Assembly (NCBI RefSeq): GCF_004025325.1 | Contig: NZ_RSFE01000010.1 | Location: 1 to 64,000, forward strand | Length of the DNA: 64,000 nt | Origin: Pseudidiomarina gelatinasegens | GTDB taxonomy: Bacteria; Pseudomonadota; Gammaproteobacteria; Enterobacterales; Alteromonadaceae | Reading direction: 5' to 3' | Part shown: positions 41,525 through 53,213 of the stretch, piece after piece | How positions within the stretch are numbered: position 1 is the first letter of the stretch | Layout: each line of letters begins with the position of its first letter | Notes under the pieces: model-generated | The model's database searches: none | Told to the model about the DNA's origin: nothing | Seen by the model: only the letters and a program-made list of their open reading frames with translations | Translations under genes and position numbers: made by a program

Positions 41525-42346
41525 TTAGGATTTGCTTTCCTGATCAATTTCAGCTTTTAGCCGCATGATTAATTTATTTGCGATGGTACCTTCCGCCGGA
41601 ATTCGCGGCAGATTATCGATGTCGTACCAGCCCCCTTCTTCCAGCTCAAAGGGATCAATACGTACGTCGCCGCTATCCCATTCAGCAATATAGCCAATCA
41701 TCAGAGAGTTAGGGAATGGCCACGACTGGCTACTCACATAACGGGCGTTCTTTATTCGCACGCCTGCTTCTTCCATCACTTCACGTTCAAGTGTCTGCTC
41801 CAGTGGCTCGCCAGCTTCAACAAAGCCAGCTAACACAGAATAAAGCCCCTCGGGATGCCTTTTGCCACGGGCCAGCAATATTTGTCTGCCTTTTCGTATG
41901 GCGACAATGATACATGGTGAAATACGTGGGTAGCAGCGATGCTGGCAACTGTGACAATGCATTGCTATTTCCCAGTCAACAGCTTGCATACGCGAGCCGC
42001 AGCGCCCACAAAACCGATGTGTTGACAAAAAGTCAGCGACTTGTTTTGAGCGTGCCGCCATGGCAAACATTTCCGTATCGGTGCCAATAATTAACTCACG
42101 CACACTAAGAAACTCACCAACCGCAGAAAAATTGGTGTCGCCAAAATCAGCGACTACCAGATAACAATGGCGCTCTCTTAATTCACCGATGAATACCGTT
42201 TTGTATTCTGATAAATCAGGAAATGGCATTTCATCCAGCAAGCCATGAGGAATTTGCTTTTCTTCAGTAAGAAGAATCTCACCGCCAGAAATGACAAACC
42301 ACCAAACCGGTTCATCCTGAGCTGGACGTTGATAGGGTTTATTCAT
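41525..42346 (-). CDS. nudC: NAD+ pyrophosphatase/decapping Nudix hydrolase NudC
   Basis: A 273-aa Nudix enzyme that hydrolyses NAD(H) and removes NAD caps from RNA. The four-Cys zinc site is present (CGRC and CHSC, about 112-134) and the Nudix box is GFVEAGEPLEQTLEREVMEE (about 173-192). It is divergent from rsd, and nudC-rsd linkage is common in gammaproteobacteria. Confidence 0.96.
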   Translation of the reverse strand: MNKPYQRPAQDEPVWWFVISGGEILLTEEKQIPHGLLDEMPFPDLSEYKTVFIGELRERHCYLVVADFGDTNFSAVGEFLSVRELIIGTDTEMFAMAARSKQVADFLSTHRFCGRCGSRMQAVDWEIAMHCHSCQHRCYPRISPCIIVAIRKGRQILLARGKRHPEGLYSVLAGFVEAGEPLEQTLEREVMEEAGVRIKNARYVSSQSWPFPNSLMIGYIAEWDSGDVRIDPFELEEGGWYDIDNLPRIPAEGTIANKLIMRLKAEIDQESKS

Positions 42347-42434
42347 GTAAATTAGCCCGCGATTAATCGAAAACAGTTGACGCTAGCTTAGCATCATCAG
42401 TAGATTGGTTGCTATCAAACAAACGGAGATGAAC

Positions 42435-42905
42435 ATGTTAAAACGTAACGAGCAGGCCAAGCAACGCTGGGGAGGCGCCCACGCTGCAGTGGATACTTGG
42501 TTACAAGAACGACAAGCTTTGCTTATCGAATATTTTAAGCTGGCTGGCTTACCACCCTATGAACGTGATGCGAATGCTCTACCTGCAACTCAAGACATAT
42601 CGAATTTTTGCGGACTATTAATGGACTACGTTTCGTCCGGTCACTTCGAAGTTTACGACTCGATTATTTGCAACAGTAAAAATGCACCCGAATCAACCCG
42701 AGCGTTAGCTGAAGAAGTATTCCCATTAATTAGCGATACCACGGAAATTGCGCTGGACTTTAATGATAGCTATGCCGACGTAACGCCTGAAACGCAATTG
42801 AATGGGTTTGATGGCGACTTATCGAATTTAGGTGAAGCGCTTGAACTGCGTATGGAGTTCGAAGATAGGTTATTAAATACGTTAGAGCAGCATAAGCTGC
42901 TCTAA
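42435..42905 (+). CDS. rsd: Regulator of sigma D (Rsd/AlgQ family)
   Basis: A 156-aa all-helical anti-sigma-70 factor that shifts RNA polymerase toward alternative sigma factors in stationary phase. Family features are RWGGAHAAVDTWLQERQALL (about 10-29), FCGLLMDYVSSGHFEVYD (about 56-73) and an acidic C-terminus. The start at 42435 is chosen because GGAG sits 6 nt upstream, whereas the ATG at 42429 would have no spacing. Confidence 0.92.
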   Translation: MLKRNEQAKQRWGGAHAAVDTWLQERQALLIEYFKLAGLPPYERDANALPATQDISNFCGLLMDYVSSGHFEVYDSIICNSKNAPESTRALAEEVFPLISDTTEIALDFNDSYADVTPETQLNGFDGDLSNLGEALELRMEFEDRLLNTLEQHKLL

Positions 42906-42908
42906 CGT
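42879..42908. terminator. Perfect 13-bp hairpin over the rsd stop codon
   Basis: ACGTTAGAGCAGC (42879-42891), ATAA loop, GCTGCTCTAACGT (42896-42908). The stop TAA lies inside the right arm. It has no long T-tract; it may terminate or stabilise the rsd and fkpA-type convergent transcripts. Confidence 0.6.
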
Positions 42909-42926
42909 TATTGCATTCAAAGCGGA

Positions 42927-43703
42927 TTATTGTTTCGCTTCGATTTCAACAGGTTGTTCTTCCATATCTTCTGGATTCACAATATTCAGAAGCTCAACTT
43001 CAAACACCAAGGTGGCGTTCGGAGGAATTTGACCGTTACCCGCGCCACGTTCGCCGTAAGCCAAGTCCGCAGGAATCACGAAACGGTACTTATCACCAAC
43101 GCTCATCAATTGAACACCTTCAGTCCAACCGGCAATAACACGGTTTAATGGCAGAACTAACGGTTCGCCACGATCGACTGAGCTGTCAAAAACTTCGCCG
43201 TTGATTAAGGTGCCATGATAATGAACTTCAACTAAATCAGTCGCTGCTGGCTGCGCACCACCCTCAGGGCCTTCTTGCAAGACTTCATACTGCAACCCAG
43301 ACTCGGTTACCGTTACACCTTCTTTCTTGGCGTTTTCAGCTTGATAAGCCTCGCCTTCTTCCAATGCTTTACCGCCAACAACAGTTGCACGCTGTTCAGC
43401 AATTTGCGCTTGCATGGCAGTGATTAACTCTTCTGCCTCTGCTTGTGAAATTTTCGCATCGCCTTTCACTGCATCAACAAAACCGGCAATAACGAGGTCA
43501 CGATTCAATACAAACTCAGCTTCTTCTTGGCGATTCAGTGTGTCACCAACATATTCACCAAGTGTAGAACCAAAAGCGTAGGCCATTTTGTCCTGTTCAG
43601 CCTCTGGCGCAGCTTCGCTCACAGGGAATTTCTCTTGTTGCATACAACCAGTTACTGCAAGCGCTACAACAGCCAGCGCCAATGGCTTTTTAAATTGCTT
43701 CAT
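42927..43703 (-). CDS. FKBP-type peptidyl-prolyl isomerase lipoprotein (FkpA-like)
   Basis: A 258-aa envelope chaperone/isomerase: lipoprotein signal with lipobox VTGC (Cys about 20), N-terminal helical dimerisation domain (about 35-130) and a C-terminal FKBP domain (about 140-240) with [28 protein letters not shown] and [14 protein letters not shown]. It is likely anchored to the outer membrane facing the periplasm. The short acidic tail is variable in the family. Confidence 0.94.
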   Translation of the reverse strand: MKQFKKPLALAVVALAVTGCMQQEKFPVSEAAPEAEQDKMAYAFGSTLGEYVGDTLNRQEEAEFVLNRDLVIAGFVDAVKGDAKISQAEAEELITAMQAQIAEQRATVVGGKALEEGEAYQAENAKKEGVTVTESGLQYEVLQEGPEGGAQPAATDLVEVHYHGTLINGEVFDSSVDRGEPLVLPLNRVIAGWTEGVQLMSVGDKYRFVIPADLAYGERGAGNGQIPPNATLVFEVELLNIVNPEDMEEQPVEIEAKQ

Positions 43704-43790
43704 TTATTGTCTCCAGGATTGAATTCTGTGTCAGAGTAAGTTGTAATTCGTCGCGCTGAATATACTACACATAAATAGGGGTGTTTGCCT

Positions 43791-44024
43791 ATGGCTGCGC
43801 AACACGATGATGAATTATCGCGACGTATCGCAGACCTTGAGAGCCAATTAGCTTTTCAAGAAGATACGATTGAAACACTGAACCAGCTAGTTACTCAACA
43901 GGCGGGCGAACTCCAACTCTTGCATCATCAGATGCGTTTATTGGGTGAAAAGTTCCAACAAATAAGTGATCCCGAAGGTTCCTCTTCCAATGACCCGTCT
44001 CAGGAAGTTCCTCCACACTACTAA
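43791..44024 (+). CDS. slyX: SlyX family protein
   Basis: A 77-aa coiled-coil protein (LESQLAFQEDTIETLNQLV, about 15-33) ending PPHY, the usual SlyX terminus. The function is unknown. It is divergent from the fkpA-like gene, as in enterics. The ATG at 43791 is chosen over a TTG two codons upstream. Confidence 0.93.
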   Translation: MAAQHDDELSRRIADLESQLAFQEDTIETLNQLVTQQAGELQLLHHQMRLLGEKFQQISDPEGSSSNDPSQEVPPHY

Positions 44025-44091
44025 CATGCGCAAAACTTGACCCGATGTGACTGACCCCGTATAACATTCTTTCTACGTTTTCGGAGGTTTC

Positions 44092-44964
44092 ATGTCGGTA
44101 CAACACCCAATCATCGCAGTCACCGGTTCATCAGGAGCTGGGACCACCACAACGAGCCAAGCGTTGCGGCATATTTTCCGCTCCTTGGACGTTAAAGCTG
44201 CGTGTGTTGAGGGCGATAGCTTCCACCGATACTCACGGCCAGAAATGGAACTGGCAATTCGAAAAGCCCAAGAACAAGGGCGCCATATCAGCTACTTTGG
44301 CCCTGAAGCTAACGATTTTACGCGCTTAGAAGCACTGTTTCGCGAATACGGCGCCACCGGCAACGGGCAGATTCGTCGTTATTTACACAATTTTGATGAT
44401 GCAGTGCCCTACAACCAAGTACCCGGCACCTTCACCCCATGGGAACCGCTCACTGCCGGAACGGACCTGCTGTTTTACGAGGGCTTACATGGTGGCGTAT
44501 CTGGCGATGGCTACAATGTGGCTCAACATGTTGATTTACTCATCGGCATGGTGCCTATTGTCAACCTGGAGTGGATTCAGAAGCTGCTGCGGGACACCTC
44601 TGAACGTGGCCATTCACGCGAAGCGGTAACGCAAAGTATTGTGCGTAGCATGGAAGACTACATCCATCATATTGTGCCGCAATTTTCACGTACCCACATA
44701 AATTTCCAACGTGTGCCTACGGTGGACACGTCAAATCCATTCAGCGCCAAAGACATTCCGTCACTTGACGAAAGTTTTGTCGTTATCCGGTTTCGGGGAA
44801 TGAAAAATGTCGATTTCCCGTATTATCTGCGCATGATAGATGGGTCGTTCATGTCACGGATGAACACATTGGTGGTTCCGGGTGGAAAAATGGTATTTGC
44901 TATGGAGTTAATTTTGGCGCCGCTTATTGAGGAAATCCTTGATAAACAGCGCAAAGGCGCCTAA
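44092..44964 (+). CDS. Phosphoribulokinase family protein (PrkB type)
   Basis: A 290-aa P-loop kinase resembling phosphoribulokinase, with the Walker A-like GSSGAGTTTTSQAL (about 12-25) and FYEGLHGG (about 127-134). No RuBisCO or other Calvin-cycle gene is nearby; such PrkB proteins are common in non-autotrophic gammaproteobacteria and their substrate is unsettled. The start has GGAGG 5 nt upstream. Confidence 0.9.
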   Translation: MSVQHPIIAVTGSSGAGTTTTSQALRHIFRSLDVKAACVEGDSFHRYSRPEMELAIRKAQEQGRHISYFGPEANDFTRLEALFREYGATGNGQIRRYLHNFDDAVPYNQVPGTFTPWEPLTAGTDLLFYEGLHGGVSGDGYNVAQHVDLLIGMVPIVNLEWIQKLLRDTSERGHSREAVTQSIVRSMEDYIHHIVPQFSRTHINFQRVPTVDTSNPFSAKDIPSLDESFVVIRFRGMKNVDFPYYLRMIDGSFMSRMNTLVVPGGKMVFAMELILAPLIEEILDKQRKGA

Positions 44965-44978
44965 AGCTTTCCGCTCAT

Positions 44979-45836
44979 TTACAGCCAGAGGCTTTGATAT
45001 TCAGCACCCCGGTCTTGGGCAAGAATCGGCGTTAGGTAATCCATAATGTCATTTATCTGCTGCGTTAATCCGAAGGGTGGGTTAATAAACAGCATGCCGC
45101 ACCCATTTAACTTGCTTGAGTCTGTTGCCGCGCGAATTAATAAATCGACCGCAAATAGTTTTTCTACCCCCGGTATAGATTTCACTTTTTGATGAAAATC
45201 ACCGACAGTCAATGGGTCTTTGATTGGATACCATACGGCATAAATACCTGTAGCCCAGCGTTTAACGCCTTCTTGGAGAGCTTTAACCACTTGCTCAAAC
45301 TCGTCACGCTGCTCAAACGGCGGATCAATAAGTACCATGCCACGTTTCTGTGGGGGCGGTAGGAGAGCTTTTAACGCTCCATAACCGTTGGTATGTTCAA
45401 GTACCTTGATTTGCTTGGCTGCCGGAAATTCCTTCCGTACATTTTCGCTCAGTGCGCCGCTATCTTCCCGATGCATTTCACACAAGGTAAGTTGGTCTTG
45501 TTCGCGCAAATGCTGTGCGCTAAACCATGGCGAGCCCGGATACCAGCGCAATTGTTCCGGTTGATTCGGATCATTAACCTCGCGAACCAAATTAACGTAG
45601 CGCTGAATAGACTCTGGCAGGTCACTACGATTCAATAACCGCCCAATACCCTCGACTGCCTCACCTGTTTTCTGCGCTTGTTCGCCGGTTAAGTCGTACA
45701 TACCGATACCCGCATGGGTATCAAGCAACCAAAATGGCTTGTCTTTTTGTTGCAGGTAATCAAGTGCTACGCATTGCAATACGTGCTTGAGCACATCGGC
45801 AAAATTGCCAGCATGGTAACTATGCCGATAATTCAT
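44979..45836 (-). CDS. rlmJ: 23S rRNA (adenine(2030)-N6)-methyltransferase RlmJ
   Basis: A 285-aa SAM-dependent rRNA methyltransferase. It starts MNYRHSYHAGNFADVLKH, the family signature, with LLDTHAGIGMYDL (SAM site, about 37-49) and the catalytic DPPF motif in MVLIDPPFEQRDEF (about 158-171). It directly abuts the OsmC-like gene upstream on the same strand. Confidence 0.97.
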   Translation of the reverse strand: MNYRHSYHAGNFADVLKHVLQCVALDYLQQKDKPFWLLDTHAGIGMYDLTGEQAQKTGEAVEGIGRLLNRSDLPESIQRYVNLVREVNDPNQPEQLRWYPGSPWFSAQHLREQDQLTLCEMHREDSGALSENVRKEFPAAKQIKVLEHTNGYGALKALLPPPQKRGMVLIDPPFEQRDEFEQVVKALQEGVKRWATGIYAVWYPIKDPLTVGDFHQKVKSIPGVEKLFAVDLLIRAATDSSKLNGCGMLFINPPFGLTQQINDIMDYLTPILAQDRGAEYQSLWL

Positions 45837-46250
45837 TTACACGTTCTCAATACTGTAACTGTGGGTAAGCTGCACTGATGCTTCGAGCATTTTCGCAACT
45901 GAACAATACTTGTCGGCTGAGAGCGCGACAGCGCGTTCAACATGCTTGTCTGCAACATCAGTGCCCGTCACAACAAAATGCAAATGCACTTTCGTAAAAA
46001 CGGCAGGTACCGCGTCAGCGCGCTCGCCTTTAACTTCACAACGCACCGCCGAAACTTGCTGGCGAGCTTTTTCTAAAATACTCACCACGTCCACTGAGGA
46101 GCAACCGCCAGCTGCCATCAATACCAACTCCATTGGGCTTGCAGCCTCGGCTTTATTGCCGTCCATTGTTACTGAATGGCCCGAACCAGACTCAGCTTCA
46201 AATACTAAACCGTCGCGCCAGTTAACCGTTGCTTGCATTGCTGCTGCCAT
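45837..46250 (-). CDS. OsmC family protein
   Basis: A 137-aa OsmC/YhfA-type protein with two conserved Cys (GGCSSVDVV, about 49-57, and KYCSVAKML, about 112-120). The family includes thiol-dependent peroxidases; the short YhfA subgroup has no settled substrate. It lies 30 bp downstream of astD and next to rlmJ, so it may be read through from the ast operon. Confidence 0.9.
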   Translation of the reverse strand: MAAAMQATVNWRDGLVFEAESGSGHSVTMDGNKAEAASPMELVLMAAGGCSSVDVVSILEKARQQVSAVRCEVKGERADAVPAVFTKVHLHFVVTGTDVADKHVERAVALSADKYCSVAKMLEASVQLTHSYSIENV

Positions 46251-46280
46251 TAGGTGCTCCCTAGTGAATGTGTTTTATAA

Positions 46281-48778
<2,498 letters not shown>

Positions 48779-48796
48779 AAGGTGTCTCCGTTTGGC

Positions 48797-50035
<1,239 letters not shown>

Positions 50036-50165
50036 TTAGTTTAGTTTGGCCGCTGAATAATAGCCGTATTTAGTGCGCATATTATTGCAGAAAAAAGCAT
50101 CGCTGTCGTGCTTCAAGCTTAGAAAAAACGGGGGATTTCGGAGAGTTAGTTTATTTTGCAGCGCG

Positions 50166-50183
50166 CTTGCATAAGTATGCATG
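50166..50183. promoter_or_regulatory. Candidate ArgR box upstream of astC
   Basis: CTTGCATAAGTATGCATG resembles an 18-bp ARG box; the half-sites TGCATA and TATGCA are mirror images around AG. A weaker half-site (TGAATAG) lies 20 bp away, toward pabA. The 213-bp gap otherwise shows nothing clear. Confidence 0.45.
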
Positions 50184-50224
50184 AAGCAGCAAATTTGAGT
50201 GAATAGTTAACGCAAAAATGACAC

Positions 50225-50812
50225 TTATCTGGCCGCACAAAAGGCTAAAAAATGACCCAAAACATCATGCCCATACTCAGTTTCAATCGCCTCGGGGTGA
50301 TATTGAACGCCCCAGATTGGCATATCCGCATGGCGAATTGCCATAACTTCACGTGAGCCATCTTTAGCTTCAGTCCACGCGTCCACAATAAGTTCTTTGG
50401 GGATGGAGCTGGGCGCTAAAACCAGTGAATGATAACGTGCGACCTGAATTGGGCTTGGTAAATCTTTGAACAACCCTTGATTTTCATGGTGCAATAAAGA
50501 AGTTTTGCCATGCATCACACGCTCGGCACGCACCACCTGAGCGCCGAACACCTGCCCGATGGCTTGATGCCCAAGGCAAACACCAAGTATGGGTAATTTG
50601 CCCGCAAAATGACGAATTACCTGCAAGGAAACCCCGGCCTCGTTCGGTGTACAAGGGCCGGGAGAAATAACAATACCGCTTAGCGGCAATTCGCTGATTT
50701 GTTCCAGGGATATTTGATCGTTCCGAACAACGTGTACCTGCGCGTTTAACTCCCGAAAGTAACGCACAACATTATGGGTAAACGAGTCATAGTTATCGAT
50801 CATTAACAGCAT
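50225..50812 (-). CDS. pabA: Glutamine amidotransferase, PabA/TrpG type
   Basis: A 195-aa class I glutamine amidotransferase that supplies ammonia to aminodeoxychorismate or anthranilate synthase. The catalytic Cys is in GVCLGHQAIGQ (about 77-87), and His and Glu are in YHPEAIETEYG. PabA and TrpG cannot be separated by sequence alone; no trpE or pabB is adjacent, which favours PabA. It lies 3 bp after trpS. Confidence 0.88.
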   Translation of the reverse strand: MLLMIDNYDSFTHNVVRYFRELNAQVHVVRNDQISLEQISELPLSGIVISPGPCTPNEAGVSLQVIRHFAGKLPILGVCLGHQAIGQVFGAQVVRAERVMHGKTSLLHHENQGLFKDLPSPIQVARYHSLVLAPSSIPKELIVDAWTEAKDGSREVMAIRHADMPIWGVQYHPEAIETEYGHDVLGHFLAFCAAR

Positions 50813-50815
50813 AAG

Positions 50816-51820
50816 TTATGGCCGCGGTACGAACCCAATAACGTCATAAACTTTGCGTAACGTTTCAGCTGCATGTGCGCTTGCAGCTTGCGCCCCATTC
50901 GCCATAACCTGGTTCAAATAATCACGATTATTACGCAACTCTTGGTAACGCTGCTGAATTGGCTCAAGCATAGCTACCACAGCATCCGCCGTATCACCCT
51001 TTAAATGACCATACATTTTGTCTTCGTATGCAGGCACCAAATCGGCAATTGATTTGCCGGTTGCCGCAGACAAAATTGAAAGCAAGTTCGATACACCCGG
51101 CTTTTCTTCGGTATCAAAATAAATGCGAGCTTGCTCATCAGAGTCAGTCACTGCGCGCTTCAACTTTTTCGTGATTTTTTTCGGCTCTTCTAATAACCCA
51201 ATAAAATTATTTGGGTTCTCATCAGACTTGGACATTTTCTTGGTCGGCTCTTGCAGGCTCATAACGCGTGCACCAACTTCCGGAATGAACGGGTCAGGTA
51301 TGGTGAATACATCGCCATAAATGTTGTTGAACCGTGTTGCCACATCGCGCGCTAATTCAAGATGTTGTTTCTGATCATTACCGACCGGCACTTCATTTGC
51401 TTGATAAAGTAAAATATCTGCCGCCATCAATGCTGGATACGTAAACAAACCGGCATTGATGTTGTGCGCGTGCCTATCTGACTTGTCTTTAAACTGCGTC
51501 ATACGATTCAACTCACCCATTTGGGTGTAACAATTCAAGACCCAAGCCAACTGGGCATGTTCAGGCACGTGCGATTGCACGAAAATAATACTTTTTTCTG
51601 GGTCTAAACCGCAGGCCATATAAAGCGCCAAGCCGTCTAGCGTTGCTTCGCGCAGTTTTTCTGGGTCCTGACGCACCGTAATCGCATGCAAATCAACCAG
51701 CATAAAACGGCAATCATGAGTTTCTTGCATTTTTACCCACTGACGCAGGGCGCCAATGTAATTACCAATCGAGAGTTGTCCTGACGGCTGACAGCCACTT
51801 AATACAATGGGTTTACTCAT
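50816..51820 (-). CDS. trpS: Tryptophanyl-tRNA synthetase
   Basis: A 334-aa class I aminoacyl-tRNA synthetase. The HIGH-equivalent motif is in [18 protein letters not shown] (about 8-25) and the KMSKS loop is intact ([10 protein letters not shown], about 193-202). It is in an rpe-trpS-pabA operon. Confidence 0.98.
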   Translation of the reverse strand: MSKPIVLSGCQPSGQLSIGNYIGALRQWVKMQETHDCRFMLVDLHAITVRQDPEKLREATLDGLALYMACGLDPEKSIIFVQSHVPEHAQLAWVLNCYTQMGELNRMTQFKDKSDRHAHNINAGLFTYPALMAADILLYQANEVPVGNDQKQHLELARDVATRFNNIYGDVFTIPDPFIPEVGARVMSLQEPTKKMSKSDENPNNFIGLLEEPKKITKKLKRAVTDSDEQARIYFDTEEKPGVSNLLSILSAATGKSIADLVPAYEDKMYGHLKGDTADAVVAMLEPIQQRYQELRNNRDYLNQVMANGAQAASAHAAETLRKVYDVIGFVPRP

Positions 51821-51838
51821 AAATTTTTATATCCGTTA

Positions 51839-52510
51839 TTAAGCTACAGTTGCTAATTGTTTCCGCATTTCGCCGATTACTTTGGCATAGTCGGGTTGAT
51901 TAAATATTGCGGAGCCTGCGACAAACATATCGGCACCGGCTGCTGCAATTTCAGCGATATTGTCCACTTTAACGCCGCCATCTATCTCTAATCGAATATC
52001 ACGTCCGCTGGCGTCGATTATTTTACGTGCCTGACGCAACTTATCTAATGTTGCAGGAATAAATGATTGGCCACCAAAACCGGGGTTAACCGACATCAAT
52101 AAGATCACATCAACTTTATCAAGTACATAATCTAAATAATGCAACGGCGTAGCCGGATTAAACACCAAGCCCGCTTGACACCCGGCGGCCTTAATTTGCT
52201 GCAAAGAGCGGTCGATATGCGTCGAGGCTTCGGGGTGAAAGGTGATAATTGATGCGCCCGCAGCAGCGAAGTCGTCGATCATGCGGTCCACCGGTTGCAC
52301 CATTAAATGAACATCTATCGGTGCTTTGATACCGTAATCGCGAAGCGCCTTACAAACCATTGGCCCAATGGTGAGATTAGGAACGAAATGATTGTCCATC
52401 ACGTCAAAATGAACGACGTCAGCACCTGCGCCTAATACATTGTCGACTTCTTCGCCAAGCCGCGCAAAATCTGCTGATAATATTGATGGTGCGATTAAAA
52501 ATTCGCGCAT
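51839..52510 (-). CDS. rpe: Ribulose-phosphate 3-epimerase
   Basis: A 223-aa TIM-barrel enzyme that interconverts ribulose-5-phosphate and xylulose-5-phosphate. Motifs are [14 protein letters not shown] (about 5-18), [14 protein letters not shown] (about 34-47), [10 protein letters not shown] and EIDGGVK. The start at 52510 is set by GAGGTG 4 nt upstream and the family N-terminus. It is first in rpe-trpS-pabA. Confidence 0.97.
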   Translation of the reverse strand: MREFLIAPSILSADFARLGEEVDNVLGAGADVVHFDVMDNHFVPNLTIGPMVCKALRDYGIKAPIDVHLMVQPVDRMIDDFAAAGASIITFHPEASTHIDRSLQQIKAAGCQAGLVFNPATPLHYLDYVLDKVDVILLMSVNPGFGGQSFIPATLDKLRQARKIIDASGRDIRLEIDGGVKVDNIAEIAAAGADMFVAGSAIFNQPDYAKVIGEMRKQLATVA

Positions 52511-52649
52511 AATCACCTCGCCTGTCAGAAAGAGGCCATAGTGTAGCAAAGGTTCGTCGCCTTGGCAGTCAAAAAAATAATGCAATAGGCTTGGCAGGTA
52601 AGCTTATTTCCTGCTATTTTAGTAGCTCATTTATTAAGCGGAGTAGTCC

Positions 52650-52952
52650 ATGAAGCTGTCAGTTATGTCAGTCTTATTGATTGCAAGCATTGTGCTAATT
52701 AGCGCGGTGAGTGCTGCTGCGTGGCAAAATGAACCGACTAAATCGCTCGAAGAATGCAAAGCTATGATGCATAACAGCGAACAACCCAACGCTCAAACCG
52801 TCTGCCAAGCACCTGAACAAAGTGTGACATGGACCAGTTGGTTTAGCGGTAAAAGTCGCTCAACTCAATTCCATTTCCTCGATTTATTCGAGCTGCTATT
52901 TGGTTCAGCTGAATCTAAAAAGCGCGATTATAATCAACCTATTGGTGGTTAA
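52650..52952 (+). CDS. Small exported protein of unknown function
   Basis: A 100-aa protein with a signal peptide or membrane anchor (about 1-24), two Cys and a C-terminal segment LFELLFGSAESKKRDYNQP that resembles the LFG...RDF block of the DUF2970 protein encoded next. The two genes are 27 bp apart and probably cotranscribed. No function assigned. Confidence 0.7.
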   Translation: MKLSVMSVLLIASIVLISAVSAAAWQNEPTKSLEECKAMMHNSEQPNAQTVCQAPEQSVTWTSWFSGKSRSTQFHFLDLFELLFGSAESKKRDYNQPIGG

Positions 52953-52979
52953 CCCGCTAATTGACAGCACTGAGTAGCC

Positions 52980-53213
52980 ATGTCTTCAGAAAAACGTTCG
53001 GACAAAACTTCAGACCAACCTTCAAAACCTGGTTTTTTCGATATCGTAGTTAGTGTGCTTGCGGCGTTGTTTGGTGTGCAATCAGACAAAAATCGCCAAC
53101 GCGACTTTAATCACGGTAATCCCGCAATCTACGTCGCAGTTGGCGCTGTGTTTGTCATTCTATTCGTAATTTCTCTGGTACTTTTAGTTAGCTGGGTTGT
53201 TCCAGACTCGTGA
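52980..53213 (+). CDS. DUF2970 small membrane protein
   Basis: A 77-aa protein with an amphipathic N-terminal half (VVSVLAALFGVQSDKNRQRDF, about 24-44, split by the family's FGVQS motif) and one strong C-terminal transmembrane helix (about 50-73). It fits DUF2970, a family of unknown role found in gamma- and betaproteobacteria. Its last 26 bp overlap the 3' end of the convergent prlC. Confidence 0.85.
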   Translation: MSSEKRSDKTSDQPSKPGFFDIVVSVLAALFGVQSDKNRQRDFNHGNPAIYVAVGAVFVILFVISLVLLVSWVVPDS

